Assembly (NCBI GenBank): GCA_052148775.1
Contig: JBKQHM010000221.1
Location: 1-35,824, forward strand
Length of the DNA stretch: 35,824 nt
Origin: CAVZRC01 sp052148775
GTDB lineage: Bacteria > Planctomycetota > Planctomycetia > Isosphaerales > Isosphaeraceae
Reading direction: 5' to 3'
The notes below the pieces were generated by a model that saw nothing but the letters and a program-made list of their open reading frames with translations, made no database searches and was not told the DNA's origin. Of this stretch, positions 16,840 through 25,911 are shown one piece after another; position 1 is the stretch's first letter, and each line of letters begins with the position of its first letter. A program made the position numbers and the translations under genes.

Positions 16840-19755
16840 GTGAGGACGCCCGGTCGACAGATCGCGTGGGTGGTGCGGGCGCTGGTCGTGGTGGTCTGGA
16901 CGTGCGGGATCGCCGTCCAAACAGCCCCGGCGCAGGATGCGCTGATCGAGCGGCCCGATCCGCCGGCGCTCGACGACATGGAAACCGACGCGAACAATGA
17001 CGGCCTCCCCGATGGTTGGTACAACGGGCGTGACGCGGTCTTGATGTCCGTGGGCGGTCAGGTCGGGCCGCATTTCTTGCGATTCGAGAACAAGAAGCCG
17101 GGCCGGCCGTCACGGCTGAGCCGTGCATACGGGATCGACGCTCGCAAGACCGAGGCGATCATCCTCGGCCTCTGGATCCGGCCGAATCAGATCCAGCACG
17201 GCGAGCGAGAAGGTTCCGAGCCGTGCCTGATGTTCGACTTCCTGGGCGACGAATTACGCATGCTCAGCCACGTCGTGATGGGCCCCTGGAACCAATCCAA
17301 CGGCAACGGCTGGACTCGGGTCGCCAGACGGATGGCCGTCCCGCCGGGCACCAAAGACGCCATCATGACGGTGGGCCTGATGGGGGCGACCGGGACGCTC
17401 GACATCGACGGCCTGACCATCGATCTCGTCCCCGTCGGGGGTGGGGAGACGACCAATCTGATCCTCAACGGCGACTTTGAACTCGGTGACCCGGCCCCCG
17501 CTTCGTGGGTCCTGGAGAAGGAGGCACGCCGCGCCTTTCCCGGGAAGAACTCCGCGTCCGCGCTGGAGTTGAGCCGCGCCGGGTCGCGAGCCATGACCGG
17601 CGTGGCGGTCCGGGTCGACCAGTTCGAGGCGTTGGATATTTCAATGGGAGTCCGATGCTCGGCCGTTCGTGGGGCGGATGGAGCGACGGCCAGGATGTTC
17701 TTCCTGGACGAATTCGGGAAGCCTGTGCAGTCCCCGCAGAATGCGAGGGCGTTCGCCCGATGGACGGGCAGCTTCCCGTGGCGTGTCGACGAATTCCGGG
17801 TCGGCGTACCTCCCGGAGCCACACGCGCCGTGCTCCAGATCGACAAGCTGGATTCGATCGGTTCGATCCGGATCGACGACGTCCTGATCACGGCCTCGCC
17901 CCAGGCCCAGGTCGGGGCCTGGACCCCATACCACGACGCCGACGACACCGGGGATTGGTTCCCGGTGGCGGCTTCGTCGAAGATCGCGCCGGGCAGTGCG
18001 CTCGATGTCTCGTTCCTGGTGCCGGGGCCGGCGGGCCATGACGGGTTCGTGACGGTCAAGGAAGGTCACCTGTACCACGGCAAGGACGGTCGGGCGCGGT
18101 TCCTGGGCGTGAGCCTTCTCCCTCCGACGGCGTTCCTCGAGCCGGAACGGGCGGATGCACTGGCCGATCGCCTGGCGCGATCGGGGATCAACCTCGTCCG
18201 GCTGGGCGATCTCGACACGCCGCTGGGACCGGAGCGCAGCCTGATCGACGACACCCAGGACCACACCAAGTCGCTCGACACCGTGTCCATCTCTCGGCTC
18301 GATCACCTGATCGCCGCGTTAAAGGCGCGAGGGATTTCCGTCGCGCTGGAGCTCCAGAGCAGCCGACTGTTCCGGACCGGCGACGGGATCGCCTCGCCCG
18401 GACAGCTCCCGCCCGGTGGCGGTCCGGCGGCGAAGGTCGACCCGACGATCAGCAAGCTGGTCCTGAACACGGCCCGCGCCTTGCTCGATCACGTCAACCC
18501 CGAGACGGGGTTGGCCCTCCGCGATGACCCCGTCCTGGCGTGGGTGACACTCGCCGGCGAGGTCTCGTTGTTCAACATGATCGACCGTCCCGAGACCCTG
18601 CCAGCCGCCTATTCCGGGGCCCTCCATGCCCTGGCCGAGAAGGCTCCGGGCGGCTTGACCGGACGGGGTCTCTGGGAATGGATCGAGGCGCAGCGATCTC
18701 GCGAGACGGCCGAGGCCCTGCGCGTGGACAAGCTGCGGGTGCCTATCGCCGGGGTCTCGCACTGGCGACGTGAGGCCGAGTTCGTCCAGGCCCAGTGTGG
18801 GCCGGGCCTGGACCTGATCGACGACCGGATCTACTGGGCATCGCCCCGATCCTGGGCCGCCCCGGACATGAGAACGATGCTGTGGAGTGTCGAGGGTGGA
18901 CTTGCCGGTTATGCCGCGTCGAAACGACGGACCGATCGGCCCTATGTTGTGGGCCACTGGTGCAACCAGACGCTCGGCGCGTGGTCGATGCCGACCGAGG
19001 CCGCCGACATGATACTCGGCGTCTACACGGCCGCGGTCGAGGACTGGGATGCGCTGGTCCGCCGCGGCGTGTTCGTCTATCCCGTCAAATGGGGCGAGGG
19101 GGCGGCCGGCGGTGTCGGGGGCGAAGATATCTACCGGATTCCCGAGGTCGTCAACGGCAGCCCGCACATCTACGCGATGTGGCCGCATGCGGCCTCGCTG
19201 ATGCTTCGATCCGGGTCGGGCGAGGCGGGACACGAGCGCAGGCCGGTCGAGTTACCGGGCCGGCACGCAACCCGTTCGTTGCGTCGGTCCGTACCCGGCT
19301 GGGACGCGTCGGCCGGACGGCTGGTGATCGACACGCCGTTCACTCAGGCCCTGGTGGGCTGGGTCGGCCGAGAGCCCGAGCGACTAGCGCACCTCGAATT
19401 CTCGACCGACAATGACTTTGCCGTCCTGGCCGCGACGTCGATCGGCCCGGAGCCGATCGAGAACGCCAAACGCCTCCTGGTCACCGCGATCGCTCGGATC
19501 GAGCCGACGGGGTTCCGCTGGGTGGATTCCTGGCGGCATGGCGTGGCCGATCCGGGCCGAGCCCCGTTGCTTCAGGAGCCCGTCCGAGCCAGGATCGTGT
19601 GGAGGCGCAAGAGACGTGTCCGGGCGTTTGCGCTGGATGAGACCGGAGAACGCCGAGGTCCCGCCACGGTGGAGGCGCTCCCCGACGGACAGGGCGTGGC
19701 ACTCGTCGTCGACGGCCGGGCCGCCGGCTTGCACTGGGAACTGGTCGCCGAGTAA
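16840..19755 (+). CDS. large secreted glycosidase-like (TIM-barrel) protein with jelly-roll domains
   Basis: A 971-residue protein starting with GTG at 16840 (GGAGGA 6 bases upstream). A signal peptide (VRTPGRQIAWVVRALVVVVW, ending near APAQ) leads to two beta-sandwich, carbohydrate-binding-like regions at about residues 30-200 and 205-375; DMETDANNDGLPDGWYN and LILNGDFELGDPAPASW are typical openings. From about residue 400 the chain reads HGKDGRARFLGVSLLPPTAF and GINLVRLGD, as in clan-A glycoside hydrolase barrels; E574 in LAGEVSLF is a possible catalytic acid. A second beta domain ends the protein. The enzyme class and substrate are not recognisable. Confidence 0.75.
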   Translation: MRTPGRQIAWVVRALVVVVWTCGIAVQTAPAQDALIERPDPPALDDMETDANNDGLPDGWYNGRDAVLMSVGGQVGPHFLRFENKKPGRPSRLSRAYGIDARKTEAIILGLWIRPNQIQHGEREGSEPCLMFDFLGDELRMLSHVVMGPWNQSNGNGWTRVARRMAVPPGTKDAIMTVGLMGATGTLDIDGLTIDLVPVGGGETTNLILNGDFELGDPAPASWVLEKEARRAFPGKNSASALELSRAGSRAMTGVAVRVDQFEALDISMGVRCSAVRGADGATARMFFLDEFGKPVQSPQNARAFARWTGSFPWRVDEFRVGVPPGATRAVLQIDKLDSIGSIRIDDVLITASPQAQVGAWTPYHDADDTGDWFPVAASSKIAPGSALDVSFLVPGPAGHDGFVTVKEGHLYHGKDGRARFLGVSLLPPTAFLEPERADALADRLARSGINLVRLGDLDTPLGPERSLIDDTQDHTKSLDTVSISRLDHLIAALKARGISVALELQSSRLFRTGDGIASPGQLPPGGGPAAKVDPTISKLVLNTARALLDHVNPETGLALRDDPVLAWVTLAGEVSLFNMIDRPETLPAAYSGALHALAEKAPGGLTGRGLWEWIEAQRSRETAEALRVDKLRVPIAGVSHWRREAEFVQAQCGPGLDLIDDRIYWASPRSWAAPDMRTMLWSVEGGLAGYAASKRRTDRPYVVGHWCNQTLGAWSMPTEAADMILGVYTAAVEDWDALVRRGVFVYPVKWGEGAAGGVGGEDIYRIPEVVNGSPHIYAMWPHAASLMLRSGSGEAGHERRPVELPGRHATRSLRRSVPGWDASAGRLVIDTPFTQALVGWVGREPERLAHLEFSTDNDFAVLAATSIGPEPIENAKRLLVTAIARIEPTGFRWVDSWRHGVADPGRAPLLQEPVRARIVWRRKRRVRAFALDETGERRGPATVEALPDGQGVALVVDGRAAGLHWELVAE

Positions 19756-19938
19756 CCCGTCCGGCCTCGACCGTACCCGGAGCGTCCTGTTCGGCTCGGA
19801 GTTCGTGCGGGAATTGGTTTGCAGATTCCAGAAAGATCGGTTCGTTTCGTGTCAGGTTCGACCATCAATCGCAATTCGGAATCTGGAAGTTGGAATCGAT
19901 CCTTCTATAGCCTCTCATCCATCCTGTCGGAGGAGGCG

Positions 19939-19968
19939 ATGCCCTCGATGCATCTCGATCGCCGATGA
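19939..19968 (+). CDS. 9-codon leader mini-ORF coupled to the epimerase
   Basis: ATG at 19939 follows GGAGGAGG (19929-19936) and encodes MPSMHLDRR. Its stop TGA overlaps the ATG of the epimerase gene (ATGA at 19965-19968). The epimerase itself has no close ribosome site, so ribosomes may load on the mini-ORF and restart. It is seen directly in sequence; function as a real leader is inferred. Confidence 0.45.
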   Translation: MPSMHLDRR

Positions 19969-20966
19969 AGACTATCGTGACTGGGGGAGCGGGCTTCATC
20001 GGCTCGCATCTGGTGGATCGGTTGCTCGCCGACGGTGGCGAAGTCATCGTAGTCGACAACTTCGACACGTTCTATTCGCGACGGGATAAGGAAAGAAACC
20101 TGTCGCGAGCGCTCGAGAACCCGAGGTGCCGCCTGGTGGAGCTGGACATCCGCGACGCGAAACGGGCCGAGGCGCTGATGTTGGAGTGTCGCCCGGACGC
20201 GATCGCTCACCTCGCCGCCCGCGCGGGCGTGCGACCCAGCATCGACGATCCGCAGCTCTACGCGGACGTCAACGTGCTGGGCACTGTCAGTTGGCTCGCG
20301 GCGGCCAGTCGGCTGGAGCCTCGGCCGCGATTCGTTTACGCGTCGAGCTCGAGCGTCTATGGGGACCGCTCGGATCCGCCCTTCCGCGAGACGGACCCGG
20401 TCGACCGTCCCGTCAGCCCGTATGCGGCGACCAAGAGGGCCTGCGAGCTGATGGCCCACACGTTTCACCACCTGCACGGGCTGCCGGTCACGGGCCTGCG
20501 GTTCTTCACTGCCTATGGGCCGAGGAATCGGCCGGATCTGGCCATCGCCAAGTTCGCCCGGCTGATCGAACGAGGCGACCCGGTGCCCATGTATGGCGAC
20601 GGCCTGACCCGCCGCGACTATACCTTCGTCGATGACATCGTCGATGGCATCGTCCGCGCGATTGATCGGTGCTCGGGCCTGGGACTCTACAACCTCGGCC
20701 GGTCCGATCCCATCGCGTTGAGCGAGATGATCGAGACCCTGGCCGAGGCGATCGGGAAGCCCGCGTTGATCCGGCGGCTGCCGGAACAGCCAGGTGACGT
20801 CCGCCAGACGTTCGCCGACGTCTCCCTCGCGGCGAACGAACTGGGTTATTCTCCCAGTACTCCCTTTCGGCAAGGGATCCAGCATTACATCGACTGGTAC
20901 CACTCCGTGACAGCGAGCGGTTCGGAGACTTCGGTTAGAGGCCAGTCGCGAGACGAGAAGTCGTAG
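19965..20966 (+). CDS. NAD-dependent nucleotide-sugar epimerase (UDP-glucuronate/UDP-glucose 4-epimerase-like)
   Basis: A 333-residue extended short-chain dehydrogenase. TGGAGFIG (residues 6-13) binds NAD; VVDNFDTFYSRRDKERNL is the region after beta-2 typical of UDP-glucuronate epimerases; HLAARAGVRPSI, YASSSSVYGD and the active-site Y153/K157 pair (YAATK) are present, as is the substrate loop RFFTAYGPRNRPDLAI. It should invert C4 of a UDP-sugar for polysaccharide or lipid glycan synthesis; the exact sugar is inferred. The ATG at 19965 lacks its own close ribosome site and is reached by the mini-ORF. The Ser/Arg-rich C-terminal tail is longer than usual. Confidence 0.9.
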   Translation: MKTIVTGGAGFIGSHLVDRLLADGGEVIVVDNFDTFYSRRDKERNLSRALENPRCRLVELDIRDAKRAEALMLECRPDAIAHLAARAGVRPSIDDPQLYADVNVLGTVSWLAAASRLEPRPRFVYASSSSVYGDRSDPPFRETDPVDRPVSPYAATKRACELMAHTFHHLHGLPVTGLRFFTAYGPRNRPDLAIAKFARLIERGDPVPMYGDGLTRRDYTFVDDIVDGIVRAIDRCSGLGLYNLGRSDPIALSEMIETLAEAIGKPALIRRLPEQPGDVRQTFADVSLAANELGYSPSTPFRQGIQHYIDWYHSVTASGSETSVRGQSRDEKS

Positions 20967-21124
20967 CGTTCGAGAGCTCGAGCGAGCGCAGGGAGACGCC
21001 AGCGTGTCCTTATCGGGCTCGGATCGCAGCCGACGGACAGCGGGAGGAGATCCCGGATCGCAAGAGGATCGGAACGCTGCCTTCCCGCTGACCACAGACT
21101 ACCGACCGAAGGCCAACGGATGGA

Positions 21125-21496
21125 TCAGACCATCTCCTTGAGGGCCTTGAGCGGTCGCGCCTTGACGACGTTACGCGCCGGCTTGGCGGGGTACATTTGC
21201 ATCTGTTTGGTGAAAGGGTTGATCCGTTGCCCGGCCTTGGTCGCCGGCTTGTGATCCCGCTTGAGCTTGAGGAGTCCGGGAATCACGAACAGGCCGGGGC
21301 CCTTCTTGCCCAGTTCGGCCTTGATCAACTCGGACAAGCCATCGAAGACGCTCGAGATCTGCTTCTTCGACAGACCGGTCGACTCGGCCAGCTTGGTGAA
21401 GATCTCCCCCTTGGTCTTGGGCTTGAGGACCTTCTTCTCGGCGGGTGCGGGGGCCGCCTTCGGTTCAGCGGCTTTGGGTGCGGCTTTCTTGGCCAT
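21125..21496 (-). CDS. HU-family DNA-binding protein with a Lys/Ala/Pro-rich N-terminal tail
   Basis: A 123-residue nucleoid protein. Residues 1-30 (starting MAKKAAPKAAEPKAAPAPA) form a basic histone-H1-like tail. The HU fold follows: KGEIFTKLAESTGLSKKQISSVFDGLSELI is the helical dimer part, and PGLFVIPGLLKLKRDHKPATKAGQRINPFTKQ... is the DNA-binding arm and return, ending KPARNVVKARPLKALKE as in bacterial HU. It should bind and bend DNA and compact the chromosome. ATG at 21496 follows AGGAGGG. It is a single-gene unit. Confidence 0.93.
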   Translation of the reverse strand: MAKKAAPKAAEPKAAPAPAEKKVLKPKTKGEIFTKLAESTGLSKKQISSVFDGLSELIKAELGKKGPGLFVIPGLLKLKRDHKPATKAGQRINPFTKQMQMYPAKPARNVVKARPLKALKEMV

Positions 21497-21613
21497 GGGC
21501 GATTACCCTCCTGTAGAGATCGCTGCCTCGCTTCGTACGAACCAGTCGGTCTCCCCACCCTGAGGATGATGACCGCGGCTCCTGGAGATCGTTTTCGACG
21601 ATTATGCCGAAAA

Positions 21614-21706
21614 CCTGGAGCAAAACCAGGAGAAAAGCACCATTTTCGCCCGGAATCCCGAGAATTTCCGGGTGTGAAGCACTCCGGGCCCCGAAAATCA
21701 CGGGGC
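21614..21706. terminator. cluster of three hairpins between HU and the small unknown gene
   Basis: Three inverted repeats stand in line: CCTGG/CCAGG (21614-21630), CCCGGAA/TTCCGGG (21649-21672) and GCCCCG/CGGGGC (21688-21706). They lie downstream of the 69-residue gene and upstream of HU on the minus strand, so they may end the first transcript or structure the HU leader. Confidence 0.4.
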
Positions 21707-21732
21707 GGCGACGACCGGTCGCCGATTCGATG

Positions 21733-21942
21733 TCAGACCGCGATCCGCTGATGGCGCGGTTCGAACGACATCAGGAAACGTCCCGTCGCCGAGATCATGG
21801 CGACTTGAAATCCTGCTCCGGCGTACGCCTCGGCGCTGCGATGGGCCTGTGCGAAGTCGCCGAACGATCGGTGCATGTGGAATGTCCCATCGCTAACGCG
21901 GAGGAGGATTGTCGGACTCTCGGAATGAGAACTCGTTGTCAT
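21733..21942 (-). CDS. small hypothetical protein (69 residues)
   Basis: No family was recognised. The ATG at 21942 is preceded by GGGAG seven bases upstream, which supports a real gene. The sequence TILLRVSDGTFHMHRSFGDF, followed by AHRSAEAYAGAGFQVAMIS and GRFLMSFEP, alternates strands and a helix, suggesting a small compact alpha/beta domain. It has no signal peptide or membrane segment. It lies between HU and ggt, all on the minus strand, but long gaps argue against one operon. Confidence 0.55.
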   Translation of the reverse strand: MTTSSHSESPTILLRVSDGTFHMHRSFGDFAQAHRSAEAYAGAGFQVAMISATGRFLMSFEPRHQRIAV

Positions 21943-22357
21943 GGTCTAACTCCCAATCACGCAGAGGTGCCACGTCAAGTCGTCGAGCTGTCGGACCTCG
22001 TCTCATTGACGTCATGGCCGCGAACTTCGTCTCGCCGTCGCCGAGCGAGCGACTAGCGACCGATGTCCGGGCCTCTCTTTGCCATAAGTGCTACGGGGCA
22101 AACTCCGTTTTGTGCCGCGCTCGATCGATTCGCGCTCTGAAAAAACCGACGAGGTTGTAGCGGGAAGCCGATTATCGGAGTCGGTGAGGGCCTCGATCGT
22201 CAGGTGTGTGAATCCGAGATTCCGGAGTGCAATGACTAGCAATTTGCGCACCGGAATGCGCGCAGGAGTCCATGAATCCAGGTTCTTATTCCGGACAGAG
22301 TGGGCAGCGACGGTATGCAACGTCTCGAAAAGGCCGACCGATGGCCCGGAGCCGTGG
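21943..22357. other. 415-bp intergenic region, no convincing gene
   Basis: It lies between the start of the 69-residue gene and the end of ggt, both on the minus strand. Short open frames exist on both strands but lack ribosome sites and recognisable protein character. It presumably holds the promoter of the small gene; no clear -35/-10 pair was seen. Confidence 0.45.
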
Positions 22358-24118
22358 TCAATCGCCCGAAGCCTTGGTGGTGGTCCGACGGGGATCGGCG
22401 ATCCCATGGATACGTGGTTGGGGATTGTCCTCGTCGAGGGTAACGACGATCGTGTTGGCGTTTCCCTGATGCTCGATCGTCCGCAGATGGTGTCCCATGG
22501 CGAGGAGGGCGTCGAGGGTGGCCTTGGGTCGGTCTCGACCTTCGAGGGTCAGCACGTCGGGGAACCACTGGTGATGGGTGCGTGGGGCAGTGACAGCGGT
22601 CTGCGGGTCTAGCCCGAACTCAAGGAGGTTGAGTACGACCCAAAGACTCGTGTTGGGAATAGTCCGTCCTCCGGGAGAGCCCGTCACCACGCGCACACGT
22701 TGGTCTTTCAGGACGAGTGTGGGTGTCTGGGAGCTGAGCATCCGCTTGCGAGGTTCGATTCGGTTCGGCGTCGTTCCGATCCAGCCTCGGGTATCGGTAC
22801 GGTCCGGGACCAGGTTGAAGTCGCCCATCTCATTGTTGAGCAGGAAGCCCGCCCCGGCCACAACGCACTTGGCGCCGTAGGAGTCTTCCAGGGTATAGGT
22901 CATCGCCACGGCGTCGCCGGCCTGGTCGATCGTGGAGAAATGGGTCGTGTGGTCGCCCTCGGTATCGAGGATGGGGAAAGGGGCCAGTTCGGCGCTCGGT
23001 GTGGCGCGATCGCCGATGGTTCGGGCCAGTTGATCGGCGTAGGACTTCGAAGTCAGCTCGGCGGCGGGGACCGGGACGAAGTCGGGGTCGGCGAGCTTGG
23101 TGGCCCGGGTGAAAAAGGCGCGTCGCATCGCCTCGGCGACGCGATGGAGCGTCCGCGGGGAATCGCGGCCGTCGGACTTGAGGTCGAATCGCTCGAGGAT
23201 GTTGAGCATCTGGCACAGGACGATGCCCCCGCTCGAGGAGGGACCGATGCTGTAGACGTCGTGGCCCCGGAAGGTCGTATGGACCGGCGGCCGGAGCTTG
23301 GCCTCGTAGGACTTCAGGTCGTCGAGCGAGATCAAGCCGCCGTGTTCGCCCATGTACTGGGCGATGAGCTGGGCGGTCCGGCCCGTGTAGAAGTCGTCCG
23401 GTCCCACGGCCGCGATCCGGTCCAGGGTGTCGGCGAGGTCGGCCTGGATGAGCCGGTCGCCGGTACGCCAGGGGGAGCCGTCGGGCTTACCGAACGCGGC
23501 GACCGACTCGGGGAAGTCTCCCAGCCGTCCGAAGTCGCTGCGACTCGTCGCGGCGCGTTTCGCCGGGACGGTGCGGGCCAACTGCCGGTTCAATGAGCCG
23601 GCGAGGTCGGCGGAGATGGGGAAGCCCTCGCGGGCCAAGCGGGCCGAAGGGCGGACCAGTTCCGCCCAGGGGCGTTTCCCCCAGCGCGCATGGGCCAGGG
23701 CCAGGCCGCGGACCGTCCCCGGAACACCGGCCGCCCAGGCACCGGTCCGATATCGCGGCTTGAGCTTCCCGTCGGAATCCAGGTACATCCGCGTACTCGA
23801 CGCTTTCGGCGCCATCTCACGAAAGTCGACCGTCACCACCTCCTTGCGATCGGCCAGGTAGGCCACGATATATCCACCACCGCCCAGGTTGCCCGCTTCG
23901 GGCAGCGTCACCGCCAGGGCGAAAGCCGTCCCAACCGCTGCGTCGATCGCGTTGCCCCCGGAGCGGAGGATATCGCGGCCAACGTCCGCCGCATGCCCTT
24001 CCTGTGCGACCACGACGTGCTTCGAGAATGTATCGCCATCCGCGCGCGTGGGCATCGCCATCTGCTGGCCGATCACGGCGATCGCGAGCACTCCGACGAT
24101 CCAGTCCAGCTTCTTCAT
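22358..24118 (-). CDS. ggt: gamma-glutamyltransferase (glutathione hydrolase)
   Basis: A 586-residue secreted N-terminal-nucleophile hydrolase that cleaves or transfers gamma-glutamyl groups. MKKLDWIVGVLAIAVIGQQM is a signal peptide ending near TRADG. Hallmarks follow in order: AADVGRDILRSGGNAIDAAV, NLGGGGYIVAYL, GVPGTVRGL, PSSSGGIVLCQMLN, the self-cleavage site DHTTHFSTID where T391 would become the small-subunit N-terminus and nucleophile, then LNNEMGDF and GSPGGRTIPNT. The overall length matches the family. ATG at 24118 follows AAGGTGAG; a start 36 bases earlier is less likely. It probably works in the periplasm on glutathione or other gamma-glutamyl peptides. Confidence 0.95.
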   Translation of the reverse strand: MKKLDWIVGVLAIAVIGQQMAMPTRADGDTFSKHVVVAQEGHAADVGRDILRSGGNAIDAAVGTAFALAVTLPEAGNLGGGGYIVAYLADRKEVVTVDFREMAPKASSTRMYLDSDGKLKPRYRTGAWAAGVPGTVRGLALAHARWGKRPWAELVRPSARLAREGFPISADLAGSLNRQLARTVPAKRAATSRSDFGRLGDFPESVAAFGKPDGSPWRTGDRLIQADLADTLDRIAAVGPDDFYTGRTAQLIAQYMGEHGGLISLDDLKSYEAKLRPPVHTTFRGHDVYSIGPSSSGGIVLCQMLNILERFDLKSDGRDSPRTLHRVAEAMRRAFFTRATKLADPDFVPVPAAELTSKSYADQLARTIGDRATPSAELAPFPILDTEGDHTTHFSTIDQAGDAVAMTYTLEDSYGAKCVVAGAGFLLNNEMGDFNLVPDRTDTRGWIGTTPNRIEPRKRMLSSQTPTLVLKDQRVRVVTGSPGGRTIPNTSLWVVLNLLEFGLDPQTAVTAPRTHHQWFPDVLTLEGRDRPKATLDALLAMGHHLRTIEHQGNANTIVVTLDEDNPQPRIHGIADPRRTTTKASGD

Positions 24119-24290
24119 GAGGCTCACCTTGCTTCGGGCTCTGGGGAGGATCACGTTCTCAATCAGGCGTTGACTCCCTGTGGCATTCGTAGAAATCCAT
24201 AATATCGCGTCCCCGCGCGGTTTTCCTCAAGTTTCGATCGATTCGCGGGTCGAGGCTCGTCGCAGACGCGGAGCGATCGCCGAATTGAGA

Positions 24291-24319
24291 TTGACCGATT
24301 CCGGGCGAATCCCTAGAGT
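24291..24319 (+). promoter_or_regulatory. sigma70-type promoter for the PPIase gene
   Basis: TTGACC (24291-24296) and TAGAGT (24314-24319) are 17 bases apart, about 70 bases before the PPIase start. It lies in the divergent region shared with ggt. The -35 is good and the -10 is moderate. Confidence 0.45.
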
Positions 24320-24389
24320 TCGGCCCGATTGTCGGAAATCTTGAAGGTATTCTGGCACGGCCCAGATGGATTTTGGGAGACGCCACGTG

Positions 24390-25712
24390 ATGATCGCAAA
24401 GGATCGCGGTCGCAAGTTGCGGTTGGTCGGATTGAGCCTGGTCGTCCTCGCGGTTGCGGCGGCCGGCCTGGCGCGGGCCCAGCAGGGCGGCCAGGGGTTC
24501 GCAAAGACCCCGCCGGCCCAGAATAACCCGACCATGGACCCGCAGCAGGTCAAGGACCTTCGTCAGATCAACGTCCCGGGCGTGCAGCAAACCCGGGTCC
24601 CGGTCAGCCCTTCGGATCCGATCGCGATTGTCAACAATCAGATCATCTCGCGCCAGTTGCTCGCCGACGAGTGCGTGGCCCGGGAGGGGAAGAAGATCCT
24701 GGATGTCCTGATCAATCGCACGCTGATCGAGCAGGCGCTGGCCCGAGGCAAGATGTCGATCACCGCGGCGGAGATCGACCAGGAGATCGGCAGCGTGGCC
24801 GATCGATTCGGCGTCGAACGCGGGGCCTGGCTCCGGACGCTCGAGAAGGAGCGTCACATCAGCCCGGCCCAGTACGCCCGCGAGATCATCTACCCGGCGC
24901 TGGCCCTCCGGAAGCTCTGCTCGGACAAGGTCCAGGTGACCGATAAGGATTTGCAAGATGCCTTCGAGTCGCAGTACGGCGACAAGATCCGCTGCCGGAT
25001 GATCATGGTGGACAAGCAATTGAAGGCGATGGGCATCTGGGAAGAGTTGCACAAGAATCCCGGCGGCTTCGAGACGATGGCCAAGGAGCAGTCGATGGAC
25101 CCGGGCAGCCGATCTCTCGGCGGCCTGCTGGCCGAGCCGATCACCCGCCATGCCATCCCCAAGACGCTGACCGACAAGGCGTTCTATCACCTGGTCGACG
25201 GCGACCCGAACGACAAGGACCCGACGCACAAGCCGAAGGACGGGGATTTCACCGGTCCCATCCAGGCGAGCGAGTCGGTCTGGGTCATCCTGCGTCGCGA
25301 GGAAGTCATCCCGGCGGCCAAGAACGTCACTCTCAAGGATAAGCGCGTCCACGACCAGGTCTACGAGATGATCTACCAGGTGAAGCTCAAGGAGGCCATG
25401 GAGACCATCTTCCAGGACCTGGTCCGTGCGGCCTCCATTGAGAATCGCCTCACCGGCATGATCAAGATGGCCAATGAGGAGAAAGATCCGGATTTCCGGG
25501 TCGACGGCGACGTGAAGCTGATGGGCAACCGCAGCAATACCGGCGTGGATCCTCGTGCCGCAGCCGCAGCCTCGGCTTCGCCGGCCAAGCTGCCGCCTCC
25601 CGTCGCGCTCTCCCCGGAGGCTGCCAAGAAATTCCGCCCGCTGAAGCCCGGGGGCAACCCGGCTCCCGCGCCGGCACCGGGAGCGGCTTCGACTGCGCCC
25701 TCGTCGAACTGA
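24390..25712 (+). CDS. exported parvulin-type peptidyl-prolyl isomerase (SurA/PpiC-like)
   Basis: A 440-residue envelope folding factor. A signal peptide (IAKDRGRKLRLVGLSLVVLA..., ending near ARAQ) is followed by a Gln/Pro-rich linker. A SurA-N-like chaperone part at about residues 75-190 (VNNQIISRQLLADECVAREG, ILDVLINRTLIEQAL, ITAAEIDQEI) comes next, then a parvulin-like domain (GGFETMAKEQSMDPGSRSLG...). The segment VWVILRREEVIPA closes the rotamase-like part. The C-terminus is an Ala/Pro tail. ATG at 24390 has GGGAGA upstream; GTG one codon earlier is equally possible. The catalytic set is incomplete by eye, so it may be mainly a chaperone. Confidence 0.85.
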   Translation: MIAKDRGRKLRLVGLSLVVLAVAAAGLARAQQGGQGFAKTPPAQNNPTMDPQQVKDLRQINVPGVQQTRVPVSPSDPIAIVNNQIISRQLLADECVAREGKKILDVLINRTLIEQALARGKMSITAAEIDQEIGSVADRFGVERGAWLRTLEKERHISPAQYAREIIYPALALRKLCSDKVQVTDKDLQDAFESQYGDKIRCRMIMVDKQLKAMGIWEELHKNPGGFETMAKEQSMDPGSRSLGGLLAEPITRHAIPKTLTDKAFYHLVDGDPNDKDPTHKPKDGDFTGPIQASESVWVILRREEVIPAAKNVTLKDKRVHDQVYEMIYQVKLKEAMETIFQDLVRAASIENRLTGMIKMANEEKDPDFRVDGDVKLMGNRSNTGVDPRAAAAASASPAKLPPPVALSPEAAKKFRPLKPGGNPAPAPAPGAASTAPSSN

Positions 25713-25727
25713 GCTCGTGAGATAACA

Positions 25728-25769
25728 GGGGTGGGGATTGCCCGCGGTGCCAGCGGCGATTCCCACCCC
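25728..25769 (+). terminator. very strong hairpin after the PPIase gene
   Basis: GGGGTGGGGATTGC (from 25728) pairs with GCGATTCCCACCCC (ending 25769), about 14-15 pairs including wobble pairs, with a short GC-rich tip. It starts 15 bases after the stop codon. No T-tract follows, so it may terminate, block 3' exonucleases, or both. Confidence 0.6.
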
Positions 25770-25911
25770 CCGTGTGTCGACCGAAGCGAGAGTCCCGCGC
25801 CCCGATCGGTAAGCGAACGCCATTCTGGACAACATGGTCTTCTTCCCGGATATTGGATGAAGCTTGAGCTTGTCTGGCAGCAATGAGCAGCGACCCGGAG
25901 CGCATTCATCC

